64,000 bases of DNA. Source: Rhodamnia argentea. Lineage: Eukaryota > Streptophyta > Magnoliopsida > Myrtales > Myrtaceae. Below the pieces are notes generated by a model. It ran no database searches. It was not told where the DNA came from and was given only the letters and a program-made list of their open reading frames with translations. Each line of letters starts with the position of its first letter. The first letter of the stretch is position 1. The position numbers and the translations under genes are program-made. Positions 36,975-49,423 of the stretch are shown one piece after another. The stretch lies in assembly GCF_020921035.1 (NCBI RefSeq), contig NC_063156.1, positions 22,988,283 through 23,052,282 on the forward strand. Direction: 5' to 3'.

Positions 36975-39900
36975 TTAAGCATGTTCCCATCCACATTGAA
37001 ATTCGTCATCACAGATATTGTCAGTTCTAAAAACAAATGACTGCAGATGCAACCTGGCTTTGGCTGCAAGGGCCAAGGATTCTTCGTCTTGCTTTTCCTT
37101 TGCAGCAGCCACGGCAAGGATGTAAGCTTGTCTTGCTTCTTCCATTTTCTGCATCTTGGTGACATCCAAATCTTCCTGCATTTTGAACCAAACTTGAAAA
37201 TTTAAGGGCTGAAACAAACTCACAACTCCACAGCTCCAGAAGCTAGGGGTGGTGTCCTCTACGCGACTCACAAGACAGGTCTGATAGGCGATGGCTATAT
37301 AGAAGTTGCATTCTTGGAGACACTTTGACTATGGTGGTTTAAGCATTCATGCAGAATTCTTAACAGTAGAAAACTTTGTAAAAGAAAGATTTCTATGGAC
37401 AGTTTCTATCGACATTGAGCTGAGTATGGAAACTGTGACTACCAGCCACAGCTTCAAAGGTTGAACTTTTGACAACACATTAGTAAAATGTTACGGTGGC
37501 ATTCCCAGGAACAAACTCCTAGGACACAAACTAGAAATAGACAGTTTTACTGGTAGATCAAACAATATTTACCATTTCCAATTTCCTCAATTAGTACACT
37601 ACGTTTTCATTGTCATCTATTTTTTCCAAATCACATGAAAAATAGGTAGATTGAGCTGGAGGTATTACACAAGCAACAAGCAAGATTAAATAGTGCACAA
37701 ACGGGCGTCACAGTGCTAAGCACATTTTCCTTATAATTTGCTAGAATAACTGCTAATATTACAACAAAAGCAGCTCTGACAAAAATCGCTCTTGCTTCTT
37801 ATAATTAGCAGGTTAATTTCAAAGTTCAACTTCTGCCAGTAATCCTACTAAAATAAAAAGTTAGCATATTCCATGGGATTCACATGGTTACCTAGTAATA
37901 ATGAAGAGATGTATTCACATATACAGAGCAATAACATGAAGCAACAATCTGGTCGATGTAGGTATCTTACCATCCAAGGAAGATCATCTGCACGATATGG
38001 TGTGATGTCAGTATCTCCGCTATATAGAGTTGCATCATTCTCTGTCAAACCCTCAAAAAGTGACGTGATTAATGAAACATCACCCTGAATGGCATCAAGC
38101 TCCTCTTGGAGCTTTTCTACTCTTTTTTCAGATGACATGGCTTCCCATTGTGTCTTTTCTAGTGCAGCTTGCTTATCTGCAAGTTTAATCTGAAAAGAAC
38201 TCATATAAGTGATACTATAAACACCGTAAGGAATGTTAGCCATGGTCGGGTCCCTGCCGCCAAGGGTAGTGGAAGTTCCATGGATCATTCATAAACACAC
38301 CAGTTGAACATACAAAAAAGTGTTGCATATCAAAAGTGTTTCGATACACTCATGTCGATAGATCACCATTGAAAAACTTAAGCTTTTTAGTTTTTCTTTC
38401 ATTTTGAACAAACTCAATATGGTTTTGAGATCTCTAAGAGTTGTTGCCCACCCAGACCATTGAAGGATCTTATAAATGGCTCAAACAGCATTTAACAGAC
38501 GGATTTAACGGATTCAGCACAGGCTTGGGTCTTCGAACTAACATTCACTATGAAACGCCAATTTGAAGTGCTATAGACATAATGGGGTTTCAACTCTGCT
38601 ATACTTATAAGTCATTAGACATAGACCATAATCCCACTCGGAACATTCACTATGTTCTTCATCAGGTGAAAAATAAGCTCGATACCTTTGCATCAGAAAG
38701 CTGTATCTGGATGGACTTGATAAACGAATCTTTTTGTGAAGCCTCATGCTTCAACTCTTCAACCTGTGCATGGACAGAATTTATCTGGTTCTTGGAAACT
38801 TCCACTGATTTAAGAAGTTCTTCTTTCTCCAGTAATTTCCTTTGAAGATCTTCCACTTGTCCTTTTAAGAGCACCAACTCTTCTCTTTCTGCTGCCAAAC
38901 CTCTTGAGGAGTAAATTGAGAAGTTGTCAGCATCTTGATTGTTGCCACTGCCATTCCTACCTTGTTCTTTATCACCAGTATCCCTTCCCTTTTTAGCAGG
39001 CATGGATTGAGCTGCATTTCTAGCTTTTGGTTCATTTACCTTTGGCACACATAATGACGACCGTTAGACATAACGTCATGCTTTCAAGGAGATAACAAGA
39101 CAATTGAATGCGCAAAAATGAAGGACATCATGACAAACGTAAATTGAAATTTCGCATTAGCAGAAAGAGCAATGAATACAAGGTCAACAGGTAAACAAGA
39201 AAAGAAGGTCAACAGGTAAACAAGAAAAGAAGGTCAACAGGTAAACAAGACTAGGTGTTGACTGCCGTCTGCCTTCAGCAAGAATGAGCATTTCCTAAAA
39301 TGTCTAGTCTACTTCACAGTTCAGCAACAGAATTCTTTTAAATTCCTGTAGATTTTCCGGCAACGTCTTGCTTGTTTATTAAAGAGAAACCCGTAACAGA
39401 AAATTTTTCTTGCATTAAAGGGCTGGATGGCTCATCCAAGAGCACATGTAAAATAAAAAAAAAAGCCAACACCGCACAGTCCACCCTTGCAGTCAAGATT
39501 TGTATGTGGACATGAACTAGTAGACACATAACTGTGCGTTTTGCATTGACCTTCCCTATATATAAACGATTACCATGGATTCATATTCAAGGTTCAAGCG
39601 TATTAAACACAGCGGGGTAAGCACATTGAACAAGACAGGAAACACCATGGGGTAAGCACATTAGAACTTTGTTGTGTTCTTACTTTTCTGGACAGCGATT
39701 CTCTGGAAGGCGTCTTAGTATATACCACGGATCCCCGTCGTGTGAAAGAACTGCTCGGTTTCCGATCCTAACATAAATTAGGACAACGAAAATCTCAGTA
39801 AAAAGAAAAGCAACATAGAGACAGCAAACATAGAGAAAAAACGTTAAATTCAGGACAAATATCGCGCTGAATTGCCCCCAAATCAAGAAACAACGACATA

Positions 39901-40374
39901 AGCAATCTTACAGTACTCCGTTTCCTTAATCAACTCCTCTTTTCATTACCGCCAAAACCCAATACACACTATCGCACTGATCGAGACATGCGCTTCACCG
40001 TTTAATCCAATATCTAAAGATAGCCCCCCAGAATGAAAGAACAAGAAACACGCGATACAGTCTTGCAGCTTGACATAAATTCGACATGGAAACGAACCAA
40101 GTGGCAAGAAAGTTCAAGAAAGAACCCTCCCCCAAAAATTCGGAGCGAGAGAGAGAGAGAGAGAGAGAGAGAGTACGATGAGGGACTGGACGAGAGGGAC
40201 GATCTCGACGAGGTCATTGAAGAGGACGCGGTCGACATTGGCGGCAGCGGCGCCCGAGTGAGCTGGGAGGTGAGTCGGGGAGGACGAGTTGATGTCCCCG
40301 GAAAGCCACAGTTTCGGATCTCCCACCAGACCCGAATTCTCGCCCAAATCCACGAACCCCTGTGCCTCGAACAT
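36975..40374 (-). CDS. MPB2C: MPB2C-like microtubule-associated coiled-coil protein
   Basis: MPB2C was found as a binding partner of a viral movement protein and of KNOTTED1-class homeodomain proteins; it sits on cortical microtubules and restricts cell-to-cell transport. Exons in transcript order: 40374-40177, 39767-39684, 39039-38686, 38189-37971, 37175-36975; GT-AG, all phase 0, 351 aa (Arabidopsis about 326). Start MFEAQGFVDL matches the family; the in-frame extension upstream has no family match. Blocks: LFNDLVEIVPLVQSL (51-65), SSFTRRGSVVYTKTPSRESL (exon 2), a long coiled coil (EREELVLLKGQVEDLQRK through LEKTQWEAMSSEKRVEKLQ), DDLPWM, and KMEEARQAYILAVAAAKEK. The C-terminal tail after LHLQS is about 15 residues longer than I remember in Arabidopsis. 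Intron 2 (39040-39683) has a 25-bp tandem repeat, about 2.8 copies. A GA microsatellite abuts the exon 1 donor. Confidence 0.93.
39181..39250. repeat. 25-bp tandem repeat in MPB2C intron 2
   Basis: The unit aggtcaacaggtaaacaaga plus aaaga is repeated at 39181, 39206 and 39231, the last copy being partial. Confidence 0.93.
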
Positions 40375-40715
40375 CTTCTTCCAAGATCGATCAGACCCGA
40401 GCGAGGAAGAACAGGCAAAAAGAGAATCTTGTCGCTCGAACGGAGGAAGATGGAGAATGCCGGGGGCAGATAAAGGAGAGAGAAATTGGCGATTTTGCAG
40501 TGTAACCGTAGCGAAGTGTGTGAAGAAGAAGAAGAAGAAGAAGAAGAGCTCGGCGTGTTGCCTTTTCAAAAAAAACAAGGAAAGCAAAGTATTTCCGTTG
40601 GCAACATGCGATATGACGGAATTGCCCTCGCTTGCCGGCCCAGGCCGCTCCCTTCTCAGCCCACCCAGTCCAGTTGTCAACATCAGAAAATCAGGTACTG
40701 AAAACAATTTTCACT

Positions 40716-41487
40716 GAGGCTCCGTTTATTTCACAAAAAATATTTTTCCTAATTTCCAGTATTTAGGAGGCAGAAAATAAGCAGTCAACAAAAAAACCTT
40801 CTAAAACTAAGGAAAATGATTTCCTCATTTTAAGAAAAGGAAAACATTTTTCACACTTTTCATTCATCCTCTCTTTCAATTATTTTTTCTTTTCAATTAT
40901 TTTTTTACTTTCTTTTCACTTTTTATTTATTTTTTCAAAATTCAAAAAAATTATTTTTTAATAACTTTCTTTATTTTTAGCTTCCTCCCATTCCTCCTCC
41001 TCTTCTCTCTCTCTCTCTTCTCCCTCGATAGGTCCTTGGCCACGACTACAGCCAGTGGCTGGCCAGGTGAGGCCTGCCGTCGCCGGCCTCGAGCAAGGCC
41101 GGGCGAGCCGTTGTTCACCTTAGTCGAAACCAGGCAAGAAGCCGCTGGCCTCGTGCGAGGCTAGGCAAGCCATCGCAGGGCTCGATAAAGGCCAGGCCTC
41201 GCGCAAGGCATCACTGCCTTCTTCTCCCTGCATGTCTCCAATTTCAACATTAGTGGCATCAACGTCTTCTTCTCCTTTCATAGACTTATCTTCTTCGATC
41301 ACCTCCATCTCGATCCATCTTGCATGTTCAATCTTCAATTCCTCCAGCTCTGTGCTTCGTGACTCAAAATGGCTAAAAGATTATTTCTTCGTTTGCATTT
41401 GCAAGTTGATTGGAGGCCTTGGAAGATCCCAAGTTCCACAGCGTCTCTTTATCTATCTCTACTCCCGGTCAACACTGCGCATCCCCC

Positions 41488-41526
<39 letters not shown>

Positions 41527-42554
41527 GTGTCGGATTAACGAATGGGCAAGTTTTCTCTTCGGAAGAAGGGAATCTGGTATTGAGGAAGATCGAAATCAAA
41601 GGGAGTCGCTCGCATGGCCAGAGAGTTTCAGTCCCTGTTCCAGTTCGCCAAGAGGAAATCTCAAGAACGAAGGACTATGAGGGACGATCTGCTCTACCGT
41701 GGAGATAGGGAGCGAGTGGGAATCATGTGATCCGCCCCCAGTTCGCCGACTCATTGTCCTTTGCATTCAAGAAACCCCTTCATTAAATCCTTCCCACCTA
41801 ACCCACCGGCGATTTGGGTTGTGATCCTCCCATTCCTCCTCCTCTTCTCTCTCTCGCGCTTGACCAGTCGCCGACCATGGCCGCAGCCAATGGCTGGCCA
41901 GGTGAGGCCGGGTGAGCCATCGCCGGCCTCGATTGAGGCCAGGCCTCACTAGATTCAGCAAGGCCAGGCAAGCACTATCGGCCTTGTGCAAGGCCAAGCA
42001 AGCCGTCGCAGGCCCCGATAAAGGTCCGGCCTCGCACGAGGCCAAGCCAGCAGTCGTCGGCCTTGCGCGAGGCCAGACATTTCCTACGGCCGGTTGTTGC
42101 CGGTCGCCGTTTTCTGTCATTGAAAAAAGAGAAACACATAAAAAAGAAAAGAGGAAGGAGAAAAAAGGAAAAAAAATTAAAATTCGATTTTAAAAAATGA
42201 AAAAGATGGAAAAACAATAAATTATTAAATGAATTGCATGGAGAAAAATTAAATCCAATTTCTCATTCCAAACAATAGAAAATATTTTCCCAATCTTTTT
42301 CATATTTCAACCAAACACCAGCAAATATAATCATTTTCTTGAAAATTGACTTCCCGAAAATTATTTTCCGGAAACGATTCATTTTTCACAAAACAAACGA
42401 TGCCTAAGAAAGGAAAAAAGTAAAAATTTCATACCCGGATAATGAAAACATATTTTATTATATTTGACTAATTATTTCAAACAATACATGTGATTATTTT
42501 TTAAAAATATATATTTTTTAAATCCTACATTTTTTTCGTGAAATAAACGGAGCC
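40716..42554. mobile_element. Composite inverted-repeat element with duplicated GC-rich core
   Basis: The left end 'ggctccgtttatttcacaaa' (from 40718) is matched in inverted orientation by 'cgtgaaataaacggagcc' ending at 42554, a terminal inverted repeat. A second inward end, 'cacaaaacaaacgatgcctaag', lies near 42387-42409, so elements are nested. The core has two copies of a GC-rich block rich in ggccaggc/gcctcg (41038-41215 and 41870-42085), each preceded by 'ctcccattcctcctcctcttctctctctc'. Between them lie about 600 bp of coding-like sequence plus a CT microsatellite. No transposase is recognised and I see no clean target duplication. It starts about 340 bp upstream of the MPB2C start codon, so it may alter that promoter. 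Confidence 0.6.
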
Positions 42555-42562
42555 AGCCTTCC

Positions 42563-43909
42563 GACACCCTCTTGGAAACATCCACAGCCTCCTCACGTCG
42601 CTGTCCGGCCGCTGCATGCAAGCGGCCCATCCACGCCGAATGCCCTGGCCGCCCTCAAAACCTCTACCTTTCCAATGGGCTTTCATGTTCAAATTGTCGT
42701 CAAAACAACCCCCCCCTCCCATCTCCATAAAGATGAATAAGAAAGGAGCGGCGGTTGATCGAGTCGAGGCTACTTAGCCGGAAGAACAATCTTCTCTGAT
42801 CACGAGCTGTTCAACATCCGTCTTAGAGCTTCTCCTTTGGTCATCGGTTTTTGCCGTGATTTGTGAGGTTGAAATTAAGCAGCTAAGGTTGATTGAGCTT
42901 GGTGTGACTTTGAATAGTTGCATCCATTTCGATTTATTTATTTATTTTTTTTTGTAGTTTCCGTGTCGCTTAAATTATTTTTAGAATTTAAAAATCTCAA
43001 TGGAGCGATTGCGTATCAATGATGCTTTTGATGTTCTCATGTCGAGTGAAATGAAATTTCCTTTTTCAATAGGTTAGCAACTGCCCCTATTTTGTATTTT
43101 GGCGGTTCTTTCGTTATCGGGGGGACATTGACCCTCGACGAACGGTGTGAGCTCCATATAGCAAACTCTAGTGGAAACTCGATGAACCTCCGAATTACCA
43201 TAGCTACACAAGATAGCACCAAACATTACATACGTTAATTTACCCATAAAACGAAAAGAGAAAAAAGGGTCAATAGCACTATTATAATACGTTAGCGGTG
43301 GCACGAATGTACCAGTTTGAGGTTTTTTGCAACTCGAAAATTAGTAACGTTGGAAGGAAGGTGTATATGAGGTTGCAGTCACCATAATAATTGTCAATGC
43401 CTCCCGGAAGAAAGTTGAGCTGCACACAAAAAGAGTTATTGCGAGTCGAGCCGCGATTCCAATAGGGTCGTACAAATCGATCGTATTCATGTAACATCGG
43501 AGGCTTTTCTCAAGCAACTATACATCTAAGATCAATCAAGCTCGAACTTTCAAGGTCGTCCTTGTCTAGGTAGAAAGCTTATAAAATCTCCCTTCACAGA
43601 TATGGAGTTATGCGGGCTCGGCAGGACTACACTCCACAAGAAAAACAGCTAAATTTTTCCACGACGCATGATCGTAGATTAGAAACGCGATCGACACGAA
43701 CGGCGTGTTCGATCCCGATACAGCATGCAATGATTCCCGGCTTACTCCGGGAGAGCTTAACCAACTCATCCTCTTGCCTGCGTAGTATCTCGGAACTCCA
43801 GACCTGTTTTCTCTTCCCACGAGGCGATCACCTCATCCTGAGAAACTGTGTTCCCCAGAGGACGGAAAAATCACGGCACGGTCATGCGTCCTCGGGTCGT
43901 TCGCCACTT
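42563..43909. other. Intergenic, no gene recognised
   Basis: Only short unrelated frames. The last part (43500-43909) may belong to the flank or LTR of the adjoining copia element, which I could not delimit. Confidence 0.4.
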
Positions 43910-46900
43910 TGATGGTGTATTTGGCAATGTCTTGTTTATAATCATTAAGATTGGCGCATAATCACAGCGAAATAAAACGAGCGAAAAAAAAAAAATTAAG
44001 ACACGAGATTTTATCATGGTTCGCCTTTAAATTATGGCTCCGTTTAGCAGAGAATTTCACTATAATTAGCGTCTCGCACCTCTCGTTATAGCACCCAATT
44101 ACAATCGAAAAAGTATATATAAAGCAGTAGCTATTCATAAGCTCAAGTTCAAACTACTAATAAAAAAAATTATGGGTTTAAATCGTAAAATTCCTTTGGT
44201 ATCCGAGGGCGCCGCCCCCTTGAGACCCCCACCAGAGCGGCTCCCTCGGACCCCGCCACTCAGCATAGAGTGGAATCTACGTGCTTTCCTATCGCAGGGG
44301 AGTATAAACCATACCCCAACATTCTTTCACTTGATGAATACTTCCCATGCTTCTTTAAACCCAACACAGTTGTACACCATTCAAACTTTTATGCACTCAC
44401 TAGCTTGGCCAAAAAATCTGCACTATTCACTTGTGTGCAAACTTTTTCCAACATTACAACTTTTTGTTCTGCTTTCCGTTGGATGAAGTGATATTGTATG
44501 TCAATGTGTTTTGTTTTTGCATGAAATGCAGGATTCTCAACTAAGAATATAACACTATGGTTATCACACCCAATCTTCACTCCTCCTTGTGTAAAATCGA
44601 GCTCTTTATACAATCTGCTCATCCGGATCACTTCCTTAGCAGCATGAGTAAGAGCCATGTACTTTGCCTCGGTAATAGAAAAAGCAACCATGCTCTGTCT
44701 CTTACTTATCCAACTCACAACTCCGTCAAATAAGGAAATAACATACCGCTGGTCGATCTCCCGCTATCAATGTTACCTCCCCAATCAACATCAACAAAAC
44801 ACTTTAGTTCTAACAATTGCTGAACTTTTGAGCTTTTCATGCCTTCATAACAAAACTCAAAGTCGGACGTACCGTAAAAATAACGAAACACCCTCTTTGC
44901 ATCTACATAATGCCTTTTACCCGAATTGGACATATATTTACTCAATACTTCCACTGCTTGAGCAATATCTAGACAAGTACACACCATGACATACATCAAG
45001 TTCCCTACCGCACTTGCATATGGAACTGTTGCTATCTCTTTAACTTCTTCTTTAGTCTTAGGACATTAAAGCACCGATAACTTGGAACTTGTGGATATGG
45101 GAGTCTTTCTTGGTTTGCAGTCTATCGTGTTGAACTTTTTTAACACGCTTTCAACATATTTCTTTTGACTTAACCACAATTTCCCAGTCTCGCGCTTCCT
45201 TTTTTATCTGCATGCCCAAGATAAAATTTGCTAAGCTTAGATCTTTCATCTCAAACTGTTTTGCCAACAATCCCTTCACGGTACCGATCATTCTCATACT
45301 ATTCTCAATTAGCGGCATATCATCAACATATAAAGTTAAAATAACAAAATCATCATCTAACCTATTCACATAGACACAATGATCAACATCACAGGGAATA
45401 AAGCGAAGCTTCAAGGCAAGGGAGTCAAACTACTGGTACCACATTCTTGGAAATTACCTCGGACCATATAAAGACTTGTTCGGTTTGTAAATAAAATCTC
45501 ATTTCCCTCTAACCACAAACCCATCTGGTTGCCTTATGTAAATATCCTCCTCCAAGTCACCATGAAAGAATTTCGTTTTTACATCAAGTTGCTCTACCTC
45601 CAAATTGTATGCGGCTACTATAAATAAGACAAGTCTTATGAAATTTAATTTATCAACAGGAGAAAAAATCTCACCGTAATAAACTCTCTCTATCTGCAAG
45701 TACCCCTTCGCAATCAAACGAGCTTTGCATCGTTCTATATCTCTACCTACATACATTTTATTTTTGAATACTCAATTGCAACCAATTGCCTTCCGATCTA
45801 CAAGTAGTTTTACTAGACTCCATATTTTGTTTTTATCTAATGAATCTATCTCATCTTTCATGGCTTTCCCCCACTATTTGACATTTTCCACGCCTCTTGC
45901 TTCCTTAACAGTATTTGGATCATCACATGTAACAATCAGAGTACAATTTTCATTCTCGGCAAATAAGATATACCTCTCAAGTGGTCTTCTCTGCCGTGTG
46001 GACCTCCTTAAGGCTGGTTCATGTAGTGTTTCAACTTCAAACTCATTATCAAAATCTACAATATCATCCTCCACATCAAGTTAATCAGCTTCAGAATTTG
46101 AATTTCCTGTTTCACCTTGTGTAGCATCTGTCTTTCCCCGCAAACCAACATCTAACTCAATCGTCTGTGGTTCTTTAGAAGCTTGTGAAACAATCTGATT
46201 TGTCGTAGATTCTCTTAACACTACATCCCTATTGTAGATAATACGTTTAGAATCGGGATTCCGCAACTTATACCATTTAATACCATCCTTGTACCCAATG
46301 AAGATGCACTTACTCGACTTGCTCTCAAGTCTATTCCTCTTTTCCTTTGGCACATGCACATACGCTTTGCAGCCAAACACTCTAACATTAAATATGTCTG
46401 GTTTCTTTCCGAATAGTGCTTCAAACGATGTTTGATCCGTTAAAGCTGATGTGGGAGACATGTTCTTCAAATAACACGCAATATCCATTACTTCCGCCCA
46501 AAATTCAGCTGCTAGGTCTGCACCACTGAGCATACTTCTCGACTTCTCCATGAGAGATCGATTAAGTCTCTCTGCCACCCCATTCTGCCGAGGCGATAAG
46601 GCGTTGTTTTCTGCCTTGCAATACCACCGGTTGCACTGAATTGTTCAAATTTCATTACACGGAATTCTCCTTCATTGTCGGTTCGCAAAATTTTAATCTT
46701 TCTATTAAACTCATTTTCCACCAAAATTTTCAACTCACGAAAATTTTTCAAATACATCATCTTTTCTCTGCAAGAAATATATCCGCACATGTCTAGAAAA
46801 GTCATTGGTAAAGAAACATAATATCTTGATTTTCCAAATGATGCTATAGGTGTAGGACCGAAGACATCATTGTGGATTAAATCCAGAATGCCTTTCGATC

Positions 46901-47040
46901 TCCCTCATACATATTCAAAAGATACTTGATTCTGTTTTCCATATAGACAATGTTCACAAAATCCGAAACCCATAAAACAGCTTGAAATTCCATCTACCAT
47001 CTTCTTTTTGGACTAAATGACCTTCTAGCTGAATGAGGAA
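43910..47040 (-). mobile_element. Degenerate Ty1/copia retrotransposon
   Basis: Pol domains run in copia order on the minus strand, broken by stops and frameshifts. GAG-pre-integrase and the start of integrase lie at about 47040-46800 (FCEHCLYGKQNQVSF). Integrase core follows at 46805-46081 (LRTDNEGEF, MAERLNRSLMEKSRSML, FGCKAYVHVPKEKR, IFIGY). Reverse transcriptase is at 45756-45151 (EQLDVKTKFFHGDLEEDIY, LTLYVDDMPL; one disrupted join near 45420-45490). The linker and RNase H follow to 44389 (SWISKRQSMVAFSITEAKYMA, KTKHIDIQYHFI). A candidate 3' LTR starts TGTTGGGGTATGG at 44321 and runs to about 43910; no matching 5' LTR or gag is seen. Integrase before RT marks Ty1/copia rather than Ty3/gypsy. 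It is not autonomous. Confidence 0.88.
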
Positions 47041-47189
47041 ATACAGTCCAAAGTAAAGATCAATGCTTAAGGTTTAAGCAATAAGCCATGTCATATTTAT
47101 GACCAACTCTGAATTTGGTGAGAACTCTGTCACCATATGTATTTTTTCGAATGAATTAGATTGTTTTTCCATTATGGGCATGGAAAAGA

Positions 47190-47415
47190 AAAAAATTAAA
47201 ATAAGAAAAAATTATCCACGTCGGCGTCGGGTATGCCATGTAAGATGGTTGACACCGACTATATAGTCCATCGGCGATTTCTGACTAAAATTGAAAAATT
47301 GACAAATTGTAAAAAGGTCTAGGATTACATTGACAAATTGCTAAAAAATTTAGGACTAAATTGGCATAATCGAAAAGTTTAAGGCTGAATTGGCTATTGT
47401 GTAATAGGTACACGA
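47190..47415. repeat. Half of a fold-back element (right arm)
   Basis: 'tccacgtcggcgtcgggtatgccatgta' followed by 'aggactaaattggcataa' matches the right arm of the 6018-6550 family. The left arm is absent, perhaps displaced by the copia element. Confidence 0.6.
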
Positions 47416-48004
47416 TTTTCTTGACAATTATATGTTCAACTTTGAAATAGCGAAGGTCGATCGCAATTTGTCATGCCGGAGGATCGTTGAGATAGAGGCC
47501 GCTCATTATTGTTCTTTTCTCCTCCCCGACATCAATGAGCCCAAGTCCTCTTTAACAACAAACGATAACTTGTCCAAGGTTTGGTTTTTTCTCTTTCTAT
47601 TTTCTAAATTTTTTGTTTACCTTATAAGACAAAGCGAAATATAAAAGAGAAGAAGAAAGAGGAAGTGGAACCGATCTTCCCGCTGTGTCTGTCTGTACGA
47701 CAACCAAAAACATCATGACGAACATCCTCTTTCTACTAATTTAGGGATTTGAGAAGCTGACAATGTAACAATATAACAGTACAATCTCAACCGCAAGTTT
47801 ATGAATGATAAAAAAACATGTAGCAATCATGACGAGACCCACCTCTGATCATATGCCTAGCATTCTGCCGTGATATTGTCACACTGTCATGTTAGCGGTA
47901 CCCGCTAATTTAATCGTCAATCTTACCATTTTAGGAAAGGAGTCTCAAACCCATCAGGCTGGAGGAGATTACTTGCATAATGGGAAAGGGTTCTTCTCCC
48001 TGGA

Positions 48005-48193
48005 TTAAAGGGCGAGAAGGACGACCGGCGTTGGTGGCTTGGAGGGAGGCATTTGAGGGGTGGCCGGCCAAGCGAAGACGAGGGTGGGGTGGCCAAACGA
48101 CATGCTAGCCCTCACAACATGTTTGCCAAAGTAACCGGCACCTCCGAAAATGAGGATCTCGCTCTTCTTGCAACCGCTGCTCGTGATCGACAT
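48005..48193 (-). pseudogene. Orphan N-terminal exon of an isoflavone-reductase-like/eugenol synthase-like gene
   Basis: The frame opens with ATG and reads [20 protein letters not shown], the NADPH-binding GxxGxxG signature of the PIP family (isoflavone reductase, phenylcoumaran benzylic ether reductase, eugenol synthase), then SFGHPTLVF where the family has LGHPT. After about 40 residues the match fails and the frame stops at 48005. No further exon of a roughly 310-residue reductase is visible downstream (towards 47.4 kb), where a fold-back half and the copia element lie. It is probably a fragment. An upstream in-frame stretch and a TATATATATAG at 48246-48256 may be remains of its promoter. 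Confidence 0.72.
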
Positions 48194-48599
48194 CTCTCTC
48201 TCCCTCCCTCCCTCCCCTGGTTGATAATTGAATAGGACCAAGATGTATATATATAGGATCACATTACACAGTTGTTCTATCTTGACTCCACCGCATGTCT
48301 TCGCCTGAGGAATAAATAATTGCAAGCTTGACGAATATTCTTCAAAAATAAAAGCTCAAGTCAATAATCATAGGAGACCAAAGGTAGCTTGCATAGAAGT
48401 CTCGGTGTGTGTCGGTCAATAATAGTCAACATCTGAAGACCTGATTTATTCAAGAAAAGAAGTGAAACATCTCAATTGTTAATTTACCTAAAGCAAGATG
48501 TTGAACTTATATAACTTTTTTAACCAATTCAGGGCTGACAAAAGTCTGCTTGAAGAGCTCGAATAACGCAATGTCGCTCAAGGTTCGATTGTGGCCTTC

Positions 48600-48790
48600 A
48601 TCAAGAAAATTACCAAAAAAATCATAAATCTGTTGCGGTTATTTTGATTTCATTCCTAAACCTTTTCACGATTTGTCAATTGCGTCCATCCAGCCAATTT
48701 TGATCGGAAATCACCAACACGGACACTGGCTGTCCTACGTGGCACGTTTGGTGCTGACATGGACATTGTTAAATATGCTTATTTTTTAAT
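48600..48790. repeat. Half of a fold-back element (left arm)
   Basis: 'cctaaaccttttcacgatttgtcaattgcgtcc' then 'ctgtcctacgtggcacgtttggtgctgacatggacatt' matches the left arm of the fold-back family. A GC-rich gccggcc stretch follows to about 49015, and then an LTR-like piece ('accaaagatttaagtggttaatcag') to about 49415. Confidence 0.6.
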
Positions 48791-49423
48791 TATTTCTTTC
48801 TTTCTTTTTCTTCCATTTTCTATTTACTAGTGATCGGCCACAAGCCATAGCTGGTGAGGGTTGCCTTGCCGGCCAAAGGTGAGGGTCGGCCTCGCCGGCC
48901 AATACCTAGGCAAGGGCGAACGCCGTCGAGGCCCTTCTCACCGGATCTAACAAGGCCGGCCCTCGCTCGGGCCACGGCAAGCGCAAGGCCCGACGAGCCT
49001 CACCCGGGCGAGGACGAAACCCGGCAATAAGAATACCAAAGATTTAAGTGGTTAATCAGAATGTCGATACATATTCCATAAGGAGAGTCGTCGTAAAGAA
49101 ATTCACTGTGAATTGAAAAAATACATAATTGCAATTGCTCAAGTTTTTTCCGAGCTATAAGTAACGTCCAAAGCAAAATAAATAACTATTATCTTATAAT
49201 CTCTCCCACAAAACTCACTCGAAAAACTCATAATGAAAAAACCTTGTTTGCGTTTTTCATATATTCTCATGTGACTTGACGACTCCAAACTACAAACCTC
49301 CTCAAACTAGGAATTCAACTCCAGCGTGGAAAGTGTTTCAATATTCTAGCTTGCTCGGTTAAACCATAAGACTCACTCTGATATGGAATTTCTCCTTTGG
49401 GTTTCGTTGGCAAAAATACACTT

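Noticed and set aside
39181..39250. CRISPR-like or regulatory array
   Set aside because: A head-to-tail 25-bp repeat without spacers in a plant intron is a simple minisatellite.
40375..40707. N-terminal extension of MPB2C in the same frame
   Set aside because: It contains a poly-Phe run from a (gaa)n microsatellite and no family similarity; MFEAQGF is the family start.
44389..46805. Several minus-strand frames as separate genes
   Set aside because: They are consecutive pieces of one copia polyprotein broken by stops and frameshifts.
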